64,000 nt of DNA from Allosphingosinicella deserti (GTDB taxonomy: Bacteria > Pseudomonadota > Alphaproteobacteria > Sphingomonadales > Sphingomonadaceae). Below are positions 1-7,910 of the stretch, one piece after another; the first letter of the stretch is position 1, and every line of letters begins with the position of its first letter. The position numbers were made by a program, and so were the translations under genes. The notes under the pieces were generated by a model, which saw nothing but the letters and a program-made list of their open reading frames with translations, ran no database searches and was not told the DNA's origin. The stretch lies in assembly GCF_003012735.1 (NCBI RefSeq), contig NZ_PXYI01000011.1, forward strand, positions 94,001-158,000, given 5' to 3'.

Positions 1-1
1 C

Positions 2-1813
2 CTGTTCGTGATCGCGGGGCGGCGCGGCTGGGGCTGGCTCGCCGTTAGCGCCGTGGTGCTGAGCTTCGCCTGGACCGCAGTGCTGGCGACGATGGCCCCG
101 GGCCACGCCTTGCCCGCCGGCGTCTTCATCGTGCTGCTGAGCTTCGGCGGTTCCCTGGTCAAAGCGGGGGAGGAGCGGCGGCTCGCCATGCTGCGCCCCG
201 CTGCGATCGGCCTCGTCGAACTTGCCCTGCTGGTCGGCCGCCTCGATCTCGGCCTTCCCGCCTGGGGCCTCTTTGCAGTCTTGTCGCTTGGCTGTTTGGT
301 CCTTGCAGCGCGCACGCCCGAAAATCGGCTTCTGCCTGCTTTGGCGCTGACGCTCGCTTTGCTGCTGTTGCTGATCAAGGCGATCGACCTGCCGGATCCG
401 ATGCTGCGCTTCATCGCGGCGGGCATCACCTTGGTGTTCGCAGGCGGCGGCCTCGTCGGTGCGCTCCGCGGCCGCGACCGAGGGATCTCGGTGGCAGTGG
501 CCTCAACCGGCTTTGCCGGGCCGGTACTGATCCTACGGCTCTGCCAGGGAGATTTGCTCGTTCGTCCCGGCTGGGCCTTGCTGATGGCCGCGCTCGCGCT
601 CGGTCCGATCTTCCTCGCCTGGAGCCGCCGTGCGATCGAGCGCGACGGCAAAGCGGATGCGCCGAGCGTGCTTGCAACCGGCACGGGCGCCTTGCTGCTC
701 GCCATCGCCGGGGTGGATCTGCTTCCCCTCGATCTCGTCGGGACCTTCTGGATGCTGATCGGACTCTGCATCGCGCTTGCCGGCCAACGCACCAGCGATC
801 GCGGGCTCGCCGGCCTCGCCGCGGTCGGCACCCTCGCCGGCCTTGTGTGGAGCGCCGTGCGGGTCTTCGACCTCTGGGCCGCTTCGGCCATGGCACTTTC
901 CGGCGATCCCGCGCTTGTCGACGATCTGCCGCCTTTGGGCCAGGGCCTGCTCGTGCTGTTGCCGGCGGCGCTCATTCTGCTTGCAGCGTGGCGCCTCCTT
1001 GCCAAATCCGAGCGCCTCGCACGGGTCGCGCTTGCCGCCGGCGGGTTTGCCGCGGGTGCAGTCGCCTATCTGCTCTACAAGCACATGTTCGCGCTGGCAG
1101 GGCCGGAGGATTTCATCGCCCGCGGCCTCGCCGAGCGCACCGTGCTCAACCAATTGCTGTTCGTCGCCGGGTGGGCGATCTGCCATCGGCGCCTGCCCCT
1201 ACCGTTGTTGAGCGATCGTCAGCGCTGGATGGCGGCCGTCGCCCTGACCGGACTGGCTGCGGCGCGGCTGGTCTGGTTCGACATGATGATCCACAATCCG
1301 GTGTTCGTCGTGCAATCGGTAGGATCGCTGCCGCTGCTCAATCTCGTCCTGCCGGCCTATCTGCTCAGCGCCTGGTGGCTGTACCGCGCGCGCCGCGTCG
1401 CCGGCAACGAGGCGCGTTCCGGGCTGTGGCTGACGCTTGCGCTCGCCGCCTTGCTGTTCGGCGTCATGCTGCTGGTGCGGCAGGCGTTCCAGGGCGCGAT
1501 CCTCACCGCTCCGACGGTGGGGGAGGGCGAATCCTATTCCTATTCGCTTGCCGCACTGCTGCTGTCGCTCGCCTTGATCGTCGGCGGCATCCGTCTTGCC
1601 GACAAGCCGGTGCGGATTGCCGGGCTCGCTTTGCTGGCCGTGACCATCGTCAAGGTGTTCGGACTGGATGCGGCCGCGCTGACCGGCTTGCTGCGGATCC
1701 TGTCGCTGTTCGGACTGGGGGTCGGCCTGATCGGCATCGGCCTGCTCTATGGCCGCGTGCTGCGGGCGGAGGCCGAACCGGGTCCTGGCGCCGGAGCGGC
1801 AGGCTCCGTTTAG
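2..1813 (+). CDS. DUF2339-like multi-spanning membrane protein, 5' end outside window
   Basis: The reading frame is open to the left window edge, so only the C-terminal ~600 residues are visible; the GTG at position 8 is probably internal. Almost the whole length consists of closely spaced hydrophobic helices rich in Leu, Ala and Gly, separated by short Arg-rich loops, which is the pattern of the large DUF2339 inner-membrane proteins. Near the C terminus a stretch around 'VGEGESYSYS' precedes three last helices, followed by a Pro/Gly/Ala-rich tail. No catalytic motif was recognised and the family has no established biochemical function. It ends shortly before a convergent small gene; a stem of 9 bp at 1838-1858 without a T-run lies in between. 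Family assignment is by overall pattern only. Confidence 0.7.
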   Translation: MFVIAGRRGWGWLAVSAVVLSFAWTAVLATMAPGHALPAGVFIVLLSFGGSLVKAGEERRLAMLRPAAIGLVELALLVGRLDLGLPAWGLFAVLSLGCLVLAARTPENRLLPALALTLALLLLLIKAIDLPDPMLRFIAAGITLVFAGGGLVGALRGRDRGISVAVASTGFAGPVLILRLCQGDLLVRPGWALLMAALALGPIFLAWSRRAIERDGKADAPSVLATGTGALLLAIAGVDLLPLDLVGTFWMLIGLCIALAGQRTSDRGLAGLAAVGTLAGLVWSAVRVFDLWAASAMALSGDPALVDDLPPLGQGLLVLLPAALILLAAWRLLAKSERLARVALAAGGFAAGAVAYLLYKHMFALAGPEDFIARGLAERTVLNQLLFVAGWAICHRRLPLPLLSDRQRWMAAVALTGLAAARLVWFDMMIHNPVFVVQSVGSLPLLNLVLPAYLLSAWWLYRARRVAGNEARSGLWLTLALAALLFGVMLLVRQAFQGAILTAPTVGEGESYSYSLAALLLSLALIVGGIRLADKPVRIAGLALLAVTIVKVFGLDAAALTGLLRILSLFGLGVGLIGIGLLYGRVLRAEAEPGPGAGAAGSV

Positions 1814-1865
1814 TCCAAGCGCGTGATCGATCGGCTGGGGTGCCGGTCTCCGGCGCCCATCGATG

Positions 1866-2033
1866 TCACGCCAACAGCTTCCACGCCGCAGCGATCGCCA
1901 CGACGAGGCCGACGACGGCGCCCCAGAACAGCCAATCCGTGCTCTGGAAGATGCGCTTGGCGTGAACACGCCGTGTGTAATCAAAGCCGATCGCGCGGAG
2001 AAAACGTTCCATTGCCTGTGTAGCCTCGTACAT
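1866..2033 (-). CDS. Small hypothetical single-pass membrane protein (55 aa)
   Basis: This short minus-strand frame encodes 55 residues: a basic amphipathic N-terminal half containing 'RFLRAIGFDYTRRVHAKR' and one hydrophobic helix (about residues 35-53, 'WLFWGAVVGLVVAIAAAW'), ending in KLLA. The charge pattern (positive before the helix) predicts a cytoplasmic N terminus. An in-frame ATG seven codons later (start at 2012) has a GAGG sequence 11 nt upstream and may be the true start. It lies alone between a convergent membrane-protein gene and the tRNA. No family was recognised. The codon pattern and protein composition look genuine, but without homologues it remains a prediction. Confidence 0.5.
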   Translation of the reverse strand: MYEATQAMERFLRAIGFDYTRRVHAKRIFQSTDWLFWGAVVGLVVAIAAAWKLLA

Positions 2034-2257
2034 CGAAGAGCGGCCTCGTGTCCCAGCGGAACCGTGGCGGCAAGCCTGAACGAACGATCTCGTGCCCCGA
2101 GTGCGACGCGGGGCCAGATCCGTGGGCGAATCGCCGCCAAACGAATACTTAGTCAGGGAAGCGTATCCTTGCCGGTCTGATTGCTTCGGACCCGCGATCT
2201 GTGCAGCCGGTCCCGGCCGATCAGCACCGAGTCTTTCGCCGGATCACGAATGAAAAA

Positions 2258-2334
<77 letters not shown>

Positions 2335-2531
2335 ACCGGTGGAACCCTGTTCGGGCCCCGAAGCCGCGCCTCTAAGCCCGGCGGGAGACGATGGCAAGCG
2401 CCTGAATCCCATTGCTCCCGAACGGGATGCCCCGGCGGCCGTCCTTGCGCAGGGGGGCGAACGCATGTTAACCGCCCGCCACTTCTTCCGGATGCTTGTT
2501 CCAGCACCGATCCCTCACCAGGTAAGATCCC

Positions 2532-2870
2532 ATGTTCGCATCGCCTGCATTCGCATCGACCGGCGCCGCCTCAGGAGGCGGAGCCTTCATGGCGCAATTC
2601 GTGTCCATGGCGCCCCTTCTTCTCATCTTCATCGCCTTTTGGTTCCTGCTCATCCGCCCGCAGAGCAAGCGCGCGAAACAGCACCGCGACATGATCGCCG
2701 CGGTCAAGAAGAACGACATCGCGGTGACGTCCGGCGGCCTGATCGGCAAGGTCACCAAGGTCGACGAGACCGAGGTCGAGGTGGAAATCGCGCCGAACGT
2801 GCGCGTGCGCGTGATCAAGGGGATGCTGAGCGAGGTCCGTCCCCACGGCACCAAGCCGGCGAACGACTGA
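2532..2870 (+). CDS. yajC: Preprotein translocase accessory subunit YajC
   Basis: YajC is the small membrane partner of SecD-SecF in the SecYEG holo-translocon. The 112-residue protein has a short N-terminal stretch, one transmembrane helix (about residues 27-42, 'APLLLIFIAFWFLLIRPQ') and then the conserved 'IRPQ' boundary followed by a cytoplasmic domain with 'GDx/SGG..GKV' character ('VTSGGLIGKVTKVDET'). Length is normal. A later ATG (2589) follows a strong AGGAGG, but the N terminus 'MFASPAFA' matches the usual alphaproteobacterial start, so 2532 is kept. secD follows after one base, so the two are cotranscribed. Confidence 0.95.
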   Translation: MFASPAFASTGAASGGGAFMAQFVSMAPLLLIFIAFWFLLIRPQSKRAKQHRDMIAAVKKNDIAVTSGGLIGKVTKVDETEVEVEIAPNVRVRVIKGMLSEVRPHGTKPAND

Positions 2871-2871
2871 C

Positions 2872-4458
2872 ATGCTCGATTTTCCCCGTTGGAAGGTCTG
2901 GGGCATCAGTCTCATCTGCCTTATCGGTGTGCTGTTCGCGGTCCCCAGCCTGGTTCCGGCACGCGAAGTGGCGAAGTGGCCAGCCTGGCTGCCGAGCGCG
3001 CAGATCAACCTTGGCCTCGATCTTGCCGGCGGCAGCCACCTGTTGCTGGAGGCGGACACGAGCGATCTCGCCAAAACCCGGCTGGAGCAGATGGAGGAGC
3101 GAGTCCGCGTCGGGCTCCGCCGTGAGTCGCCGCCGATCGAGATCGGCGAGATTTCGACTGCCGGCGGCCGGCTGAGCTTCATGGTGCGCAATCCCGCCCA
3201 GGTCGATGCCGCCGTGGACTTTGCGCGTCGCCAGACCCAGCCGGCCGGCCTCGGCCCGCGCGACTGGAACGTCGACGTCCTAGACCAGAACCGGATCGTG
3301 ATGACGCCGACCCAGGCGGGCCTCGATCAGGGGCTCAAGGCGGCGATGGATAGCGCCCGCGAGGTCGTCTACAATCGCGTCGATCCGAGCGGGACCAAGG
3401 AGGTCACCGTGATTCGCCAGGGCGAGCAGCGGATCCTGGTGCAGGTTCCCGGTCTGCAGGACCCGGAGGGCCTCAAAAAACTGATCGGCAAGACCGCTCG
3501 ACTCGAGTTCAAACTGGTCGATCTGACTGCAAATCCCGAGCAGGTCGCCCAGGGCCGCGCTCCCGTCGGCAGCCAGGTGCTGCCGATGCAGGGCGGCGGC
3601 GCGATGGCGGTCAAGCGCCGCGCCATCGTCACCGGCGAGCAGCTGATCGACGCCAAGCAGAGCTACGACCAGAACAACCAGCCGGTGGTCAGCATCACCT
3701 TCGATTCGAGCGGCGCCAAGGCATTCGGCCGGGTCACCAGGGAGAATGTCGGCAAACCCTTCGCCATCATCCTGGACAACGTCGTGCTGTCGGCGCCGAA
3801 CATCAACGAGCCGATTCTCGGCGGCCAGGCGCAGATCGCCGGCAGCTATACGGTCCAGACCGCCAACGAGCTCGCCGTTCAGCTCGCCTCGGGCTCGCTT
3901 CCGATCGAGCTTCGCACGATCGAGGAGCGCAGCATCGGGCCCGAGCTCGGCCGCGATTCGATCTACTGGGGCAGCATCGCCGCAATGGCCGCGACCGCAG
4001 CGGTGATCCTATTCATGCTGATCACCTACGGACGGTTCGGGGTCTATGCGACGATCGGCCTGGTGCTTAACGCGTTGATGATCCTGGCGATCATGTCCAT
4101 CATCGGCGCGTCGCTGACCTTGCCGGGTATCGCCGGCTTCGTGCTGACGATCGGCGCAGCGGTCGACGCCAATGTGCTGATCAACGAGCGCATCCGCGAG
4201 GAACTGCGTGCCGGGCGAAGGGTGATGGACGCGCTCGAGGCCGGCTATCGCGAGGCCAGCACCGCAATTTTCGACGCCAACATCACCAACGTGATCGCGG
4301 CCGTGCTGATGTACGTGCTCGGAACCGGACCGATCAAGGGTTTCGCCGTCGTGCTGATGATCGGCATCGTCACCTCCGTCTTCACTGCGGTGAACGTCAC
4401 CCGGATGCTCGTCGCTTTGTGGGCGCGCCGGACTCGGCCCCGCGAACTCCATATCTAG
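2872..4458 (+). CDS. secD: Protein translocase subunit SecD
   Basis: SecD, with SecF, uses the proton gradient to pull exported proteins through SecYEG on the periplasmic side. The 528-residue protein has an N-terminal membrane helix, a large periplasmic P1 region beginning with the conserved 'LGLDLAGGSHLLLE' motif, and a C-terminal block of membrane helices typical of the RND superfamily, with the conserved 'GAAVDANVLINERIREE' sequence. Length is typical for Gram-negative SecD. It starts one base after yajC and ends nine bases before secF, forming a tight yajC-secD-secF operon. Confidence 0.96.
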   Translation: MLDFPRWKVWGISLICLIGVLFAVPSLVPAREVAKWPAWLPSAQINLGLDLAGGSHLLLEADTSDLAKTRLEQMEERVRVGLRRESPPIEIGEISTAGGRLSFMVRNPAQVDAAVDFARRQTQPAGLGPRDWNVDVLDQNRIVMTPTQAGLDQGLKAAMDSAREVVYNRVDPSGTKEVTVIRQGEQRILVQVPGLQDPEGLKKLIGKTARLEFKLVDLTANPEQVAQGRAPVGSQVLPMQGGGAMAVKRRAIVTGEQLIDAKQSYDQNNQPVVSITFDSSGAKAFGRVTRENVGKPFAIILDNVVLSAPNINEPILGGQAQIAGSYTVQTANELAVQLASGSLPIELRTIEERSIGPELGRDSIYWGSIAAMAATAAVILFMLITYGRFGVYATIGLVLNALMILAIMSIIGASLTLPGIAGFVLTIGAAVDANVLINERIREELRAGRRVMDALEAGYREASTAIFDANITNVIAAVLMYVLGTGPIKGFAVVLMIGIVTSVFTAVNVTRMLVALWARRTRPRELHI

Positions 4459-4467
4459 GATCGCCCG

Positions 4468-5445
4468 ATGCGCCTCCTGAAGCTCGTACCCGACAACACC
4501 AACCTCGATTTCATGCGCTGGCGGAACGTCGCGTTGGTGCTGTCGATCATCGTCACCGTCGCCTCGCTCGCGCTGGTTGCCGTTCGCGGCCTCAACCTGG
4601 GCGTCGACTTCGTCGGCGGCCAGATGATCACGGTCAAGTTCGACCAGACCGCACCGCTCGAGGAAGTGCGGGGGACGGTCAGCAGCCTCAACGTCGGCGA
4701 CGCCAGCATCACGGAATTCGGCAACCCGCAGACCCTGTCGATCCGGATGGGCCTGCCCGATGAGGGCGGTGAGGGTGCGGCCACCCGCGTCGCCACGCAG
4801 GTGCGCACCGCAATCGCCGCCAAGCATCCGGACGCCAAGTTCACGGTCGACAGCGTGTCGGGCAAGGTCTCGAACGAGCTTTACAAATGGGGCGCGATCT
4901 CGGTCGCTCTCGCGATGCTTGGGATCGCGATCTACATCTGGTTGCGCTTCGAGTGGCAGTTCGGCGTCGGCGCGCTCGTGACCCTGTTCCACGATGTCTG
5001 CATGACAATCGGCTTCTTCTCGCTGACCCAGCTCGAGTTCAACCTGAACGTCGTCGCCGCGATCCTGACCATCGTCGGCTATTCGCTCAACGACACGGTG
5101 GTGATTTACGATCGGATCCGTGAAAATCTGCGCAAATACCGCAAGATGGAGATCGTGCCGCTGCTCAACCTCTCGCTCAACGAGACGCTGTCGCGGACGA
5201 TGGTGACCTCGCTGTCGATCATGTTCGCACTGCTCGCCTTGCTGCTGATCGGGCCCCAGGTGATCTTCGGGCTGACGATCGCGATCCTGCTCGGCATCTT
5301 TGTCGGCACCTATTCGTCGATCTACATCTCCTCGCCGATCCTGGTCTGGCTCGGGGTCAGCGGCGACAGCTTCCTGCCGAAGCACACGACCGGCTCTGCC
5401 GCCAAGGGCGGCGAGCGCGTAGCGACTCCGAACGAAGGCTATTGA
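4468..5445 (+). CDS. secF: Protein translocase subunit SecF
   Basis: SecF forms the second half of the SecDF proton-driven export motor in the inner membrane. The 325-residue protein has an N-terminal helix, the conserved 'GLNLGVDFVGGQMI' motif of the P1 head, and five more membrane helices with 'GYSLNDTVVIYDRIREN', the SecF signature that includes the conserved Asp/Arg pair. An AGGATCG ribosome-binding stretch lies upstream. The next gene starts directly after its stop codon (TGAG-ATG), so it belongs to the same transcript. Confidence 0.96.
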   Translation: MRLLKLVPDNTNLDFMRWRNVALVLSIIVTVASLALVAVRGLNLGVDFVGGQMITVKFDQTAPLEEVRGTVSSLNVGDASITEFGNPQTLSIRMGLPDEGGEGAATRVATQVRTAIAAKHPDAKFTVDSVSGKVSNELYKWGAISVALAMLGIAIYIWLRFEWQFGVGALVTLFHDVCMTIGFFSLTQLEFNLNVVAAILTIVGYSLNDTVVIYDRIRENLRKYRKMEIVPLLNLSLNETLSRTMVTSLSIMFALLALLLIGPQVIFGLTIAILLGIFVGTYSSIYISSPILVWLGVSGDSFLPKHTTGSAAKGGERVATPNEGY

Positions 5446-5446
5446 G

Positions 5447-5824
5447 ATGGCGCGGCTGGACCGCGACCCCTCGGCCGAAGGGCCGCTGGTCCAGGGTTTC
5501 CGGGACGGCGGCTTCTCGATCGACGGCGCCGTCCATCGCGCGGCTTTTCTGAGCCCGGTTGCCGCCTGGGCCTGGAGCCCACCTGCCGTAGCGGAGCTCA
5601 CCCCAGCCGATGTCGATCCGATCCTGTCGCTCGATCCCGCGCCCGAGTTCGTGCTGCTCGGCACCGGACCGGGTATCGCCTTCCCGCCCCGCGCCTTCGT
5701 GCGCGCGCTCGAAGCGCGCGGGATCGGCGTGGAAGTGATGGACAGCCGCGCCGCCGCCCGTACCTGGGGGGTGTTACGCGCCGAAGGGCGCTGGATCGTC
5801 GCCGCGTTGATGCCGCTGTCTTGA
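5447..5824 (+). CDS. Mth938-like domain protein (DUF498 family)
   Basis: A 125-residue soluble protein of the Mth938/DUF498 fold, related to the mitochondrial complex I assembly factor NDUFAF3; the bacterial function is not established. The family pattern is visible: 'GFSIDGAVHRAAFL' near the N terminus, the central 'PEFVLLGTGPGIAFPP' loop and 'GIGVEVMDSRAAARTWGVLRAEGR'. It starts one base after secF, an arrangement often seen downstream of yajC-secD-secF in alphaproteobacteria. Its 3' end overlaps the convergent glycosyltransferase by about 51 bases. Confidence 0.88.
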   Translation: MARLDRDPSAEGPLVQGFRDGGFSIDGAVHRAAFLSPVAAWAWSPPAVAELTPADVDPILSLDPAPEFVLLGTGPGIAFPPRAFVRALEARGIGVEVMDSRAAARTWGVLRAEGRWIVAALMPLS

Positions 5825-6976
5825 TATGCTGCGGAGATGCTCTTGAAGCGTCTCCGCATTCCTCTTCCAGCTGAACGCCGAGACGCTTTCCCGAATTCGC
5901 TCCTGGTCAGACGGACCGGCGAGCAGCGCCCGCGCCGCCGCCGCGATCGCCAAGGCGTCGCGGGGTACCAGTCGGCCGGCGGCGGCATCTCGAAGCACCT
6001 CACGGGCGCCGCCGACGTCCGTGATGATCAGGGGCGTGCCGCAGGCGAGCGCCTCTACCCAGACATTCGCGAGCCCTTCGCGCGCGGAGGGCAGCACCAT
6101 CGCGTCGGCGGCGCCGAGGAGGGCGGGCAGCTCCGCATGCGGGCGGTTGCCGAGAAACCGAACTCGCGATGCGACGCCCGTCGCGGCGGCCAAAGCCTCC
6201 AGCGCGGGCCGATCAGGGCCGTCGCCGACGAGCAGCAACGTCGCATCGGGCAGTGCCGCGAGAGCTTCGATCACCAACCTCTGCCCCTTGAGTGGGATCA
6301 GCGCACCGGCGCTGACCAGCAGGGAACCCTTGACGCCCAGAGCCGCCTTGGCCGCGCTGCGGTCGATCGGCGCGAAGCGGTCGAGATCGATACCGGTATA
6401 GTGCACAGCGATCTTGTCCTCGGGCATGCCGAGCGCCGTCATCGACGCTTTCAGCGCGGCGCTGACCGCGAGCAATCCTCCGGCGCGGCGCGCGGCTTCC
6501 ACCATCTGGCGCCGTACCGTCGGCCGCGCCCCCCAATAATGGATGTCGCTGCCGCGCGCCTTGATCGAGAAGGGAATGCCGAGCGCCTCGGAGATGTGCA
6601 TGGCGGCGACCCCGTCTGGCCAGAAGAATTCGGCATCGATGACGTCGAACGGAAACTCTCGGCGGAGCGCGCGCAGCAACGGCAAGGCCGCGCGGGCCAG
6701 GGCACGCCCGGACAATGGCTCGAGCCGCGGCAGCACGCAAAAGCGCGGCCGATAGACGTCGAGCTCGTCCAGGGTCTCGTGTGACGGCAAGGCTCGGCGA
6801 CCTGAATAGTGGCGATGGAGGGACAGCGGCCAGGGCGGCAGGCTGACACCGGCGACGACGCGCACCTCGACGTCCGCGAGCGCAGCCAAAGCGCGTGTCT
6901 GCCGTTCCACGAACACGCCGAAGGTCGGCCTGTTCCGGTCCGGGAAAAGCGTCGAAAGAGTGAGCACGCGGAGCAT
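5774..6976 (-). CDS. GT4-family glycosyltransferase
   Basis: A 400-residue retaining glycosyltransferase with two Rossmann-like (GT-B) halves. The N-terminal half contains 'TLFPDRNRPTFGVFVERQ', usual for acceptor-side domains of exopolysaccharide transferases. The C-terminal Glycos_transf_1 half has 'GALIPLKGQRLVIEALA', 'LLLVGDGPDRPALEALA' and the nucleotide-sugar site 'PSAREGLANVWVEALACG', including the E-x7-E motif. It probably adds a sugar to a lipid-linked or surface glycan; donor and acceptor are unknown. A GGGGGAAAG stretch precedes the ATG. The last ~17 residues (basic and polar) are read from the antisense of the Mth938-like gene and may be a run-on tail. No other polysaccharide genes are adjacent. 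Confidence 0.88.
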   Translation of the reverse strand: MLRVLTLSTLFPDRNRPTFGVFVERQTRALAALADVEVRVVAGVSLPPWPLSLHRHYSGRRALPSHETLDELDVYRPRFCVLPRLEPLSGRALARAALPLLRALRREFPFDVIDAEFFWPDGVAAMHISEALGIPFSIKARGSDIHYWGARPTVRRQMVEAARRAGGLLAVSAALKASMTALGMPEDKIAVHYTGIDLDRFAPIDRSAAKAALGVKGSLLVSAGALIPLKGQRLVIEALAALPDATLLLVGDGPDRPALEALAAATGVASRVRFLGNRPHAELPALLGAADAMVLPSAREGLANVWVEALACGTPLIITDVGGAREVLRDAAAGRLVPRDALAIAAAARALLAGPSDQERIRESVSAFSWKRNAETLQEHLRSISRQRHQRGDDPAPFGA

Positions 6977-7082
6977 CGCTTTCCCCCTATCCGCGAACCA
7001 TTAAACCGGCGTTCATGCGCCGCCGGGCAACCCGTCCGCTATCTGCTTGGCCCCGGCCGAACCCTCCGCTAAGAAGCCCTCC

Positions 7083-7877
7083 ATGCTCCGTCCCTCCGCA
7101 CGTCCGATCGCCGCCGCAATGTTGCTGGCCATGGTTCTTCCCCTTGCCGCCTGCGCCGGGGGCAAAAAGACCCGTGCCGACACTCAATATGTCGCTCGCG
7201 ACGTCAACACGCTCTACGGCGAGGCCAAGGCCCGGCTCGACCGCGGCCAATATCAGGTCGCCGCGGCGCTGTTCGACGAGGTCGAGCGCCAGCATCCCTA
7301 TTCCGTCTGGGCGCGCCGTGCGCAGCTGATGAGCGCGTTCAGTTATTATGCCGCGCGCGATTACACCAAGTCGGTCGAATCCGCCCGCCGCTTCCTGTCG
7401 ATCCACCCGGGCAATCGCGATGCGCCTTACGCCCATTATCTGATCGCGCTGGCTTATTACGAGCAGATCGAGGACGTGACCCGCGATCAGAGCATCACCC
7501 GCCAGGCGTTGGATGCGCTGAACGAGCTGGTCCGCCGCTATCCGACCACGCGTTACGCATCGGACGCGAGGCTGAAGATCGATCTCGTGCGCGATCATCT
7601 GGCCGGCAAGGAGATGGAGGTCGGCCGCTTCTATCAGCGCAGGGCCCAATGGCTCGCCTCGGTCCAGCGCTTTCGCGCCGTGGTCGACGAATATCAGACG
7701 ACGAGCCATGCGCCCGAGGCGCTGATGCGGCTCACCGAAAGCTACCTTGCCCTCGGCATCCCCGACGAGGCGCGCAAGTCCGCGGCGGTGCTCGGCGCCA
7801 ATTATCCGAACACCAAATGGTATGAGCGCGCCTACGAGCTGGTGCAAAAGAACGCGCCCGCCGCGCCTGCGGCTTGA
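7083..7877 (+). CDS. bamD: Outer membrane protein assembly factor BamD
   Basis: BamD is the essential lipoprotein of the BAM complex that inserts beta-barrel proteins into the outer membrane. The chosen ATG gives 264 residues with a classic lipoprotein signal ('AMVLPLAAC', lipidated Cys at about residue 25). After it come five TPR-like helical repeats, for example 'YGEAKARLDRGQYQVAAALF' and 'PYAHYLIALAYYEQIEDV'. An upstream in-frame start at 7047 would put 12 residues before the signal peptide and is unlikely. recN follows after 33 bases, a common alphaproteobacterial pairing. Confidence 0.94.
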   Translation: MLRPSARPIAAAMLLAMVLPLAACAGGKKTRADTQYVARDVNTLYGEAKARLDRGQYQVAAALFDEVERQHPYSVWARRAQLMSAFSYYAARDYTKSVESARRFLSIHPGNRDAPYAHYLIALAYYEQIEDVTRDQSITRQALDALNELVRRYPTTRYASDARLKIDLVRDHLAGKEMEVGRFYQRRAQWLASVQRFRAVVDEYQTTSHAPEALMRLTESYLALGIPDEARKSAAVLGANYPNTKWYERAYELVQKNAPAAPAA

Positions 7878-7910
7878 TCTGACGAGTCGGCCAATGGCAG
7901 AGTCCGGCGC

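Noticed and set aside
1838..1858. Nine-base-pair hairpin between the first two convergent genes as a terminator
   Set aside because: The stem is good but no T-run follows on either strand.
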